The notes under the pieces were generated by a model. It worked only from the letters and a program-made list of their open reading frames with translations. It searched no databases and was not told where the DNA came from. This document shows, piece after piece, positions 31,528 to 38,836 of a stretch of DNA of 64,000 bases. Each line of letters opens with the position of its first letter. The first letter of the stretch is position 1. Location: the NCBI GenBank assembly GCA_002894665.1, contig NCRB01000002.1, positions 48,911 to 112,910 of the forward strand. Reading direction: 5' to 3'. Origin of the DNA: Salinivenus iranica. GTDB taxonomy: Bacteria; Bacteroidota; Rhodothermia; Rhodothermales; Salinibacteraceae. The translations under genes were made by a program, and so were the position numbers.

Positions 31528-32814
31528 ATGCCCTCTTCGTCCGATTCACGTCTCCGGATGCAGGCCGCGGCCGCCGACGCGGCTCCGGTCGCCTACCTGG
31601 GCCGGCTGCTTCGGGGCCCGTTGGACGCCCCCGCGCGGCCCGGCCCCCGCCACACCCTACTGGCGGTGTGCCCCAACTCCGAGGCGGTGGCCCGCGCGGC
31701 ACTGCACGCCGCCCAGGACGCCCGAGCCCCACTCCTCTTCGCCGCGACCCTCAACCAAGTCGACCGCGACCGGGGCTACACCGGCTGGACGCCCCGCGCC
31801 TTCGCCTCGTTCGTCGACGCCGAGGCGGAGCGACTAGGCCTCGACGTGCCGGTCTTTCTCGGCCTCGACCACGGCGGCCCCTGGAAAAAAGACGCCCACG
31901 TGCAGAACGAGCTCGACTACGACGCCGCCCTGGCCGAAACCAAGCAGTCCCTTACGGCCTGTGTGGAGGCGGGCTACGACCTCCTCCACCTCGACCCGAC
32001 GACCGACCTCGGGCGGCCCACAGCGGCACCCGTGCCGGTCGACCGCCTCGTTGAGCGCACGCTCGCCCTCATGCGCCACGCAGAGGAGGCACGCCGGGCC
32101 GCCGGCCGCGGCCCCGTGGCCTACGAGGTGGGGGTGGAGGAGACCGACGGCCCCGACAGCAGGACGCGCTTCCGATCGTTTTGCACCCGGCTCGCCGAGG
32201 CGCTCGACAGCACCTCCCTGCCCCGCCCGTCGTTCGTCGTCGGCGACGTGGGCACGGCCCTCGCCTCGCCCGCCTTCGACCCGGACCGCGCCCGCTGGCT
32301 CGCCGCCGAAGCCCAACAGCACCTCGGCGCCCTGCTCAAGGGGCACTACACCGACGATGTGGCGGCCCCCGAACAGTATCCGCTGAGCGGGGTCGGGGGG
32401 GCCAATGTGGGTCCGGGCCTCTCGGCCGTGGAAGCCGACGCCCTCCGTGAGCTGGAGGCACTGGAACAGCGCCTGGGGCACGACGCGGGTCTGCGCGACA
32501 CCCTGCGGACGGCGGTCGTAGAAAGCGGGCGCTGGCGCAAGTGGCTGCGCTCCGAGGAGGAGGGCACTGCCTTTGCGGAATTGCCCGACGAGCGACAGCG
32601 CTGGCTCGTGGACACCGGCAGCCGCTACGTGTGGACGGCCCCGGCGGTGCGGCAGGCCCGCGGGGCGCTGTACGAGAACGTGTCGGCGTACCGCGACGCC
32701 GACGCCTACGTCCAGTGGCGGCTGCAAACCGCAATCCACCGCTACCTGCACGTCTTCAACCTCGTCGGCCTCGCCGACCGACTGGCGGAGGCGGCGTCGA
32801 AGGGCGTGCCCTGA
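31528..32814 (+). CDS. GatZ/KbaZ-like tagatose-bisphosphate aldolase subunit homologue
   Basis: 428 residues. LLFAATLNQVDRDRGYTGWTPRAFASFV, FLGLDHGGPWKKD and GYDLLHLDPTTDLG match the order of motifs in the COG4573 family. That family includes GatZ and KbaZ, which stabilise class II tagatose-1,6-bisphosphate aldolase. The catalytic GatY/KbaY partner is not in the window, so the role may differ. It ends 16 bases from the convergent methyltransferase gene. Confidence 0.8.
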   Translation: MPSSSDSRLRMQAAAADAAPVAYLGRLLRGPLDAPARPGPRHTLLAVCPNSEAVARAALHAAQDARAPLLFAATLNQVDRDRGYTGWTPRAFASFVDAEAERLGLDVPVFLGLDHGGPWKKDAHVQNELDYDAALAETKQSLTACVEAGYDLLHLDPTTDLGRPTAAPVPVDRLVERTLALMRHAEEARRAAGRGPVAYEVGVEETDGPDSRTRFRSFCTRLAEALDSTSLPRPSFVVGDVGTALASPAFDPDRARWLAAEAQQHLGALLKGHYTDDVAAPEQYPLSGVGGANVGPGLSAVEADALRELEALEQRLGHDAGLRDTLRTAVVESGRWRKWLRSEEEGTAFAELPDERQRWLVDTGSRYVWTAPAVRQARGALYENVSAYRDADAYVQWRLQTAIHRYLHVFNLVGLADRLAEAASKGVP

Positions 32815-32830
32815 CGCCCCACCGCGCCAG

Positions 32831-33493
32831 TCACCGTTTCATCGCCAGCGTCACGCCATCGGCCAGCGGCAGCAGGCTCAGGTCCACGCGGTCGTCGTCG
32901 CGGATTTTTTGGTTGAGACGTTGAATGGCGCGGACGCTCTCGTCCTCCACGTCCGCCTCCGCCACGCGCCCGTCCCGAAACATGTTGTCGAGCGCCACCA
33001 CGCCGCCGGGCCGCAGCAGGCGCAGCGACTGCTCGTAGTACGTGTCGTAGGGCTCCTTGTCCGCGTCGATGAACGCGAAGTCAAACGTGCCGGCCTGCCC
33101 GTCGTCCAGGAGAGCGTCGAGCGTCTCGGCGGCCGGGGCGAGGCGAAGGTCGATGGCGTCGGCCACGCCGGCCGCGCGCCAGTGGCGGCGGGCCACCTGC
33201 GTGTACTCCTCGCTCACGTCACACGCCACCACCTCGCCGTTGGGCGGGAGCACCTCGGCCACGGCCAGCGCGCTGTAGCCGGTAAACACGCCCACCTCCA
33301 GCGTGCGTCGGGCGCCGATGAGGCGAATCAGAAACTGGAAAAACTGGGCCTGCTCCGGCGCAATCTGCATCTGCGACATCGGGTGCTCGGCGGTCTCCTC
33401 GCGCAGCTGTCGCATGGCCTCCGACTCCCGGAGCGACACCGACAGCAGGTACTCGTGGAGTTCGTCGGAGAGACCAATGGACTGTGCAGACAT
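32831..33493 (-). CDS. SAM-dependent O-methyltransferase (COMT-like)
   Basis: 220 residues from MSAQSIGLSDELHEYL; the open frame reaches much further upstream but overlaps porX in antisense. LEVGVFTGYSALAVAEVLP binds SAM, EVVACDVSEEYTQVA is motif II and FAFIDADKEPYDTYYEQSLRLLRPGG carries the metal-binding Asp. This is the class that methylates catechol-like hydroxyls. Substrate unknown. It is divergent from porX. Confidence 0.9.
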   Translation of the reverse strand: MSAQSIGLSDELHEYLLSVSLRESEAMRQLREETAEHPMSQMQIAPEQAQFFQFLIRLIGARRTLEVGVFTGYSALAVAEVLPPNGEVVACDVSEEYTQVARRHWRAAGVADAIDLRLAPAAETLDALLDDGQAGTFDFAFIDADKEPYDTYYEQSLRLLRPGGVVALDNMFRDGRVAEADVEDESVRAIQRLNQKIRDDDRVDLSLLPLADGVTLAMKR

Positions 33494-33549
33494 GGCCGGG
33501 GACCGGTTGGGACAGAAAACACGGAACGGTCCAAACACGGAGCGACGCG

Positions 33550-33621
33550 CAAAACGTTCGGAGCCCCGACGGTCCCGTTCATCGGGCCGCCCGCCCAGCC
33601 CGGCTGCCGCCGAACGTTTTG
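33550..33621. promoter_or_regulatory. Long-spaced inverted repeat upstream of porX
   Basis: CAAAACGTTCGG at 33550-33561 and its exact complement CCGAACGTTTTG at 33610-33621, with 48 bases between. Each arm contains AACGTT, itself a palindrome. The right arm ends 73 bases before the porX start. AAACACGGA also occurs twice, at 33517 and 33533. Confidence 0.5.
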
Positions 33622-33694
33622 GCCCCCGGAAGGTACAGAGGAACAGGCCCACATCGAGTCCCCTCCGTTTCCTCCACACAGTTCCGGCTCCTCC

Positions 33695-35254
33695 ATGAGC
33701 ACGCCCCACATCCTCTGGGTCGACGACGAGATCGACTTGCTCAAATCCCACGTTATGTTCCTGGAAGACAAGGGGTACGACGTGTCGACGTCCGCCAACG
33801 GGGCCGACGCCGTCGACCTGGTGCGAGACACCGCCTTCCACGTGGTGCTGCTCGACGAACAGATGCCCGGCATGGACGGCCTGGAGGTGCTGGAGGCGAT
33901 TAAGGCCGAGCGGCCCGAGCTCCCCGTGGTACTCGTCACCAAGAGCGAGGCGGAGGACCTGATGGAGCAGGCCCTGGGCAGCCAGATCGACGACTACCTC
34001 ACCAAGCCGGTCAACCCCAGCCAGATCCTGCTCACCTGCAAGCGGCTGCTGGAGCAGTCTCAGCTCCGCCAGGAAACCCTCTCGCAGAAGTACCTGGAGT
34101 CGTTCAACGACATCTCGCAGGCCCTCCGCGAGCCGCTGTCGCACACGAAGTGGACCGAACTCTACCGCACGCTCGTCCGCTACGACCTGGAGCTGGAGGG
34201 CGACGAGGGCGCCCGGCAAATTTTTCAGGACCAGTTCGAGGACGCGAACGACACGTTCGGCACGTTCGTGGAACAGCAGTACGCGGACTGGATCGCCCGC
34301 GCGGACGATGCCCCCGACGCGGACCGCCCCCCGCTCTCACACGAGGTGGTGCCGGAGTTCGTGCTCCCGGAGATGGGCGACGAACCGGTCGTGCTTTTCG
34401 TGATCGACTGCCTGCGCTACGACCAGTGGCGCACCTTCGAGGCGCTGCTGTCCGACCACTTCGCCATCGATACGGACTTCTACTACAGCATCCTTCCCAC
34501 CGCCACGCCCTACTCGCGCAACGCCATCTTCAGCGGCCTGCTGCCGGTCGACCTGGTGGATCAGTTCCCCGGGGCGTGGACGACCGACGAGGAGAGCGAG
34601 CACAGCCGCAACCAGTACGAAGAGGAACTGCTGCACGCCCAGCTGGAGCGCCACGGCCACGGCGACGCAAACGTGCGCTACGACAAGCTCATCACCGGCG
34701 AGGAAGGACAGTCGTTCGCCGAGGAGGCCACCAACCTCACGCAGCACGACCTGAGCGCCGTCGTCGTCAACTTCGTCGACATCCTCGCCCACAGCCGCTC
34801 CGACTCCGACGTGCTCAAGGAGCTGGCGCCGGACGAGGAGGCGTACCGCGCCCTCACCCGCACCTGGTTCGAGCACTCGTGGCTTTACGATGCCTTCCAG
34901 ACCCTTGCCCAGCAGGACTGCACGATCGTGCTCACGACCGACCACGGGGCCATCCGCAGCCTGCGCTCCAGCAAGGTGATCGGCGACCGCGAAACGTCGA
35001 CCGCCCTGCGCTACAAGTACGGCCGCAACCTGAAGTGCGACGAGGAGGAGGCCATTTTTGTCCGCGAGCCGGAGACCTTCGGCCTTCCCAGCTATAACAT
35101 GAACACGAACTACATCTTCGCGAAGGAGGACTTCTATTTCGTCTACCCGACGAACTTCCACCACTACGAGAACCTCTACCGCGACACCCTGCAGCACGGC
35201 GGCGCCTCGATGCAGGAGATGATCCTCCCCGTCGCCACCCTCACGCCCCGGTAG
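33695..35254 (+). CDS. porX: PorX-type response regulator with PglZ domain
   Basis: 519 residues, nearly the length of Porphyromonas PorX. Receiver domain 1-120: Asp10/Asp11, phospho-acceptor Asp54 (VVLLDEQMPGMDG) and Lys104. A helical linker leads to a PglZ alkaline-phosphatase-like domain: LFVIDCLRYDQW (Asp238), LPTATPYSRN (Thr271, the nucleophile position) and TTDHG (Asp416, His417). PorX works with a PorY kinase to control type IX secretion genes and has phosphodiesterase activity. No PorY or T9SS gene is in the window. tsaE follows, after a repeat unit. Confidence 0.92.
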   Translation: MSTPHILWVDDEIDLLKSHVMFLEDKGYDVSTSANGADAVDLVRDTAFHVVLLDEQMPGMDGLEVLEAIKAERPELPVVLVTKSEAEDLMEQALGSQIDDYLTKPVNPSQILLTCKRLLEQSQLRQETLSQKYLESFNDISQALREPLSHTKWTELYRTLVRYDLELEGDEGARQIFQDQFEDANDTFGTFVEQQYADWIARADDAPDADRPPLSHEVVPEFVLPEMGDEPVVLFVIDCLRYDQWRTFEALLSDHFAIDTDFYYSILPTATPYSRNAIFSGLLPVDLVDQFPGAWTTDEESEHSRNQYEEELLHAQLERHGHGDANVRYDKLITGEEGQSFAEEATNLTQHDLSAVVVNFVDILAHSRSDSDVLKELAPDEEAYRALTRTWFEHSWLYDAFQTLAQQDCTIVLTTDHGAIRSLRSSKVIGDRETSTALRYKYGRNLKCDEEEAIFVREPETFGLPSYNMNTNYIFAKEDFYFVYPTNFHHYENLYRDTLQHGGASMQEMILPVATLTPR

Positions 35255-35316
35255 GGGGTGTGGGAAGAGGGGAGTGGGAAAGGGCACTGTGATGTGTCAA
35301 ACCTCAATGTTGTATC

Positions 35317-35523
35317 GTCATCCCGGCCAAGGCTCCGCCAGGAGCCGCAGCCCAGGACTACTTCCTCGCTTCGCTCGAGGCGCCGAGCCGGAATCCACCC
35401 AACCAATCGGAGTCAAACCCGCACGAAAAGACACTGGCGTTGAAGAAGGGCAATCGGGAAACGGCTGGCCTTCCGTCAGCGGTTTACGGATTATTGGCGT
35501 GAACTCGCTCCGTCCGGGATGAC
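35317..35523. repeat. Isolated copy of the GTCATCCCGG-ended repeat unit
   Basis: 207 bases bounded by GTCATCCCGG and CCGGGATGAC, the same inverted ends as the tandem units at 38837-41000. The inside is diverged. It fills most of the porX-tsaE gap (35255-35615). Confidence 0.75.
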
Positions 35524-35615
35524 AGTGAGCTGGATCTCTGCCTGAAGGATCAGTATTGACACGGTAGCAGAAAACCTCTCATTCGGCCCTGCTCCGCCCC
35601 AACGCGGACCGCACC

Positions 35616-36095
35616 ATGTCCAATGTCCACCGTTCCACCGCCGAGGCGCTCTTCCCCGCCACCACCGAGTCGGTGGAGGAGACGACGGCCCTGGGCGCGC
35701 GGTTGGCCGAGCGGCTGGAGCCGGGCGCCGTCGTGGCACTGTACGGCGATCTGGGCACGGGCAAAACCCATCTCGTAAAAGGCATTGCGGAGGGCCTGGG
35801 GATTGATCCCGCCACAGTGCGAAGCCCCACCTTCACCATCCTCCACACGTACGACGACGGCGACCGCCCCCTCCACCACTTCGACGCCTACCGCGTGCAG
35901 ACCCCCGACGAATTCGTGGAGCTGGGCTTCGAGGAGTACGTGCACGGCCCCGGCCTCACGGTCATCGAGTGGGCCGATCGGGTGGAGTCCCTCCTGCCGC
36001 CGGAGACGCTCCGCCTGCAGTTGACCCACGTCGCCCCCCAGCGACGGCGCCTCACCCTCCGCCCGCCGGCCACCGCTTCCTCTGTAGATACGTAA
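35616..36095 (+). CDS. tsaE: tRNA threonylcarbamoyladenosine ATPase TsaE
   Basis: 159 residues. Walker A is YGDLGTGKTHLVKGIA. SPTFTILHTYDDGDRPLHHFDAYR and EELGFEEYV-like and VIEWADRV stretches are signatures of the family. TsaE supports TsaB/TsaD in t6A37 tRNA modification. It lies 52 bases before folC on the same strand. Confidence 0.95.
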   Translation: MSNVHRSTAEALFPATTESVEETTALGARLAERLEPGAVVALYGDLGTGKTHLVKGIAEGLGIDPATVRSPTFTILHTYDDGDRPLHHFDAYRVQTPDEFVELGFEEYVHGPGLTVIEWADRVESLLPPETLRLQLTHVAPQRRRLTLRPPATASSVDT

Positions 36096-36147
36096 TGTAC
36101 AGATGTCCCGGCGGGACGCCTCAACGTTGACCATTTTCCTTCCCTGA

Positions 36148-37446
36148 ATGCCTCTCCCCGACCCGCTCGACTACCTACTGAGCCTCCCCCAGTACGCCAA
36201 TACGGCGGACGCGGCCACCCTGGGCCTGGAGCGCATGGAGGCGCTCATGGACGCCATGAACCGCCCGCACGAGGCGCTCCGGGCCGTGCACGTGGCCGGA
36301 ACGAACGGGAAGGGCTCCGTCTCGTCCATGATCGCGGCGATTGCCTCCGCGGCGGGCCTGCGCACCGGGCTCCACACCTCGCCCCACCTCACCCACGTCA
36401 CCCAGCGGATGCGGATCGACGGCGTGCCCGCAGACGAAGACTGGCTCGTCGACACCATCGCCGCGCACCGCGACGCCATCGAGCGGATCGGCCCCAGCTT
36501 CTTCGAGCTGACCGTGGCGCTCACCTTCCGCTACTTCGCCGAGCAGGACGTCGATCTGGCGGTGATCGAGGTCGGTCTCGGCGGGCGGCTCGACGGGACC
36601 AACGTCCTGCGCCCCGCCCTGTCCGTCATCACGAACATCGACCTTGACCACACCGACATCCTCGGCGATACGCTGGGCGCCATCGCCCGCGAGAAGGCCG
36701 GCATCTTCAAGCCGGGCACGCCCGCCCTCTCCGCCGTTACGCAGGACGAGGCGCGCACGGCCATCGCGGCCGTCGCCGACGAGGTGGGGGCTCCTCTCCA
36801 CGAGCTCCGGGACGAGGTCACGTGGGAGGCCCGACAGGCCGACCTCACCGGCAGCGTGATCGACGTCGAGACGCCCCTCCGCCGCTACGACAGCCTCCCC
36901 GTGTCGCTTCTGGGTCGCCACCAGCAGGGGAACGCCGCCCTCGCCCTGCGTGCCGCCGAGCTGGTGCTACCCGCTCTCGAAGACAATCCCCAACCCATCT
37001 CCGACGGCCTGCGCGACGTACAGGGCCGCACCGGATTTCGGGGGCGGCTGGAGATCCTCCAGCAAGATCCACTCGTGATCGTCGACGTAGCGCACAACCC
37101 GCCCGGCATCCGGGCGACGCTCGACACGGTGGTCCCGGCCGTGGCCGAGCGCGGCGGCACGCTCCATGTTTGCCTCAACGCGGTGCGCGGCAAGGGCCTC
37201 GACGATACGGCCCGGATGCTGGCCGACTGCGGCGCCGTGGTCACGCCCATTCCCATCGACACGAAGCGCGCCCTTCCGCCCGACGAGATTGCCGGGCGGT
37301 GTCGGGCGCAAGGGGTCACGACCCGCGCCCCGCAGCCGCTGGCCGACGCGCTCGCCGCCTTCGTTCGCACCGCCGCCCCCGAGGACGTACTGCTCCTCAT
37401 CGGCTCCCACAAGCTGGTGGAGGTGCTGCCCGACGACTGGGCGTAA
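36148..37446 (+). CDS. folC: Folylpolyglutamate/dihydrofolate synthase
   Basis: 432 residues, full length for FolC. VAGTNGKGSVSSMI is the P-loop, HTSPHLTHVTQRMRI the substrate loop, FFELTVALTFRYFAEQDVDLAVIEVGLGGRLDGTNV the omega/metal region and DIDLDHTDILGDT-like the Mg site. DVAHNPPGI starts the C-terminal glutamate-binding lobe. It makes dihydrofolate and adds glutamates to folates in the cytoplasm. Confidence 0.95.
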   Translation: MPLPDPLDYLLSLPQYANTADAATLGLERMEALMDAMNRPHEALRAVHVAGTNGKGSVSSMIAAIASAAGLRTGLHTSPHLTHVTQRMRIDGVPADEDWLVDTIAAHRDAIERIGPSFFELTVALTFRYFAEQDVDLAVIEVGLGGRLDGTNVLRPALSVITNIDLDHTDILGDTLGAIAREKAGIFKPGTPALSAVTQDEARTAIAAVADEVGAPLHELRDEVTWEARQADLTGSVIDVETPLRRYDSLPVSLLGRHQQGNAALALRAAELVLPALEDNPQPISDGLRDVQGRTGFRGRLEILQQDPLVIVDVAHNPPGIRATLDTVVPAVAERGGTLHVCLNAVRGKGLDDTARMLADCGAVVTPIPIDTKRALPPDEIAGRCRAQGVTTRAPQPLADALAAFVRTAAPEDVLLLIGSHKLVEVLPDDWA

Positions 37447-37551
37447 CACCTCCGACAATGACCGACCGGCGCATCTGTCGCGCGGACACTCTCCGGCGCT
37501 CGGGCGTGTAGCTGTCCCTTCTCCTCCTTTTGCGTCTCCATCTTCCGCCCG

Positions 37552-38775
37552 ATGCTGTTTCCTACCGACGACGCGTCGACCCCGACGTTCGGCACGCGCA
37601 TCCTGCTCTTTACCGGGAAGGGCGGCGTGGGCAAAACCACCTGCGCCGCCGCCACCGCCCAGCGGGCCGCGCGGCGGGGAAAGAAGACGCTCATCCTGTC
37701 CTCGGACCCCGCCCACAGCCTGGCCGACGCGCTTGACCAGGACCTCGGCCCCGAGGCGGAGGAGGTCGAGGACAACCTGTTCGCGCAGGAGGTGGACCTC
37801 TACTACTCCATGAAGAAGTACTGGGGCAACATGCGGGAGCTGATGCTCACCGTCTTCCGCTGGCAGGGGGTCGACCAGATCGCGGCGGAGGAGATGGCCG
37901 CCCTGCCCGGCATGAACGAGGGCTCGGTACTGCTGTGGCTGGAGCAGGCCCTCCGCGAGGAGGACTATGACTGCATCGTGGTCGACAGCGCGCCCACCGG
38001 CGAAACACTCACACTCCTCACCCTCCCCCAGGTCACGCAGTGGTGGCTGGCCAAGGCGTTTCCCTTCCAAAAGCTGGCCGTGAAGTCGCTCGGCTTCGGC
38101 GTACGCAAGACCACCGGGATTCCGCTGGACAAGGGCTACGAGGAGCTGGAGGTGATCTTTGAGAAGCTGGAGCGCATCCGCGACGTGCTGGCCACGCCGG
38201 AGACGACCTCGATCCGCCTCGTGATGAACCCCGAAAAGATGGTAATTGAGGAGGCGCGCCGAGCCTACACGTACCTGCAACTCTACGGCTACGCGGTGGA
38301 CAGCGTGGTGGTAAACCGGGTGCTGCCGGAGGAACAGGTGCCGGAAAACTCGTTCTTCGAGGGCTACGTACGGTCTCAGCGCGAGTACCTGCAGGAGATC
38401 GAAAATAGCTTCGGTCCGCTCCCCATCCTGCGCGTGCCGCACCTGGGCGAGGAGGTCTTCGGCGCCGAGCGGCTGGCCCGCGTCGCCGACGCCATGTACG
38501 ACAGCGACGACCCGACGGCCGTGCTCTACGACGAACCCACCTTCAAGATCACGGAGGAGGGAGACAAGTACGTGCTCCAGCTTCGTCTGCCCTTCGTGGA
38601 GGACGAGGACGTGGCCGTGCGCCAGGCCGGCGACCAACTGGTGGTGCAGATCGCCAATCAGCGCCGCAACTATCTTCTGCCCAACTTCCTGAGCTACTAC
38701 AGCCTCACCGACCACGTCCTGCGCGACGGCTGGCTTCGGGTCGTCTTCGCCTCGGACGGAGGGGCGGAGCAATAG
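37552..38775 (+). CDS. ArsA/Get3-like ATPase with C-terminal Hsp20-like domain
   Basis: 407 residues. The deviant Walker A is GKGGVGKTT, switch I is SSDPAHSLADAL and switch II is VDSAPTGETL. The A-loop-like RLVMNPEKMVIEEARR fits ArsA/Get3. No arsenite-binding Cys triad is present and no ars genes are nearby, so arsenite export is unlikely. The last 80 residues (FKITEEGDKYVLQLRLPFVEDEDVAV) are the alpha-crystallin-like domain of bacterial Get3-type proteins. It may handle membrane or unfolded proteins; this is inference. Confidence 0.88.
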   Translation: MLFPTDDASTPTFGTRILLFTGKGGVGKTTCAAATAQRAARRGKKTLILSSDPAHSLADALDQDLGPEAEEVEDNLFAQEVDLYYSMKKYWGNMRELMLTVFRWQGVDQIAAEEMAALPGMNEGSVLLWLEQALREEDYDCIVVDSAPTGETLTLLTLPQVTQWWLAKAFPFQKLAVKSLGFGVRKTTGIPLDKGYEELEVIFEKLERIRDVLATPETTSIRLVMNPEKMVIEEARRAYTYLQLYGYAVDSVVVNRVLPEEQVPENSFFEGYVRSQREYLQEIENSFGPLPILRVPHLGEEVFGAERLARVADAMYDSDDPTAVLYDEPTFKITEEGDKYVLQLRLPFVEDEDVAVRQAGDQLVVQIANQRRNYLLPNFLSYYSLTDHVLRDGWLRVVFASDGGAEQ

Positions 38776-38836
38776 GCTCATGCGGGGAGGTCTCGTCCTC
38801 CACGACACTGCCGGTCCCGGTCGCCCTCCCGTACTC

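Noticed and set aside
32573..33694. N-terminal extension of the porX frame by more than 370 residues
   Set aside because: It overlaps the GatZ-like gene and the antisense O-methyltransferase. The receiver domain begins at 33695 and the total length then matches PorX.
33494..34219. N-terminal extension of the O-methyltransferase frame
   Set aside because: It is antisense to porX and its residues show no domain; the methyltransferase starts normally at 33493.
37552..38775. Arsenite efflux ATPase ArsA
   Set aside because: No arsenite-binding cysteines and no ars genes nearby; the Hsp20-like end fits the Get3-type group better.
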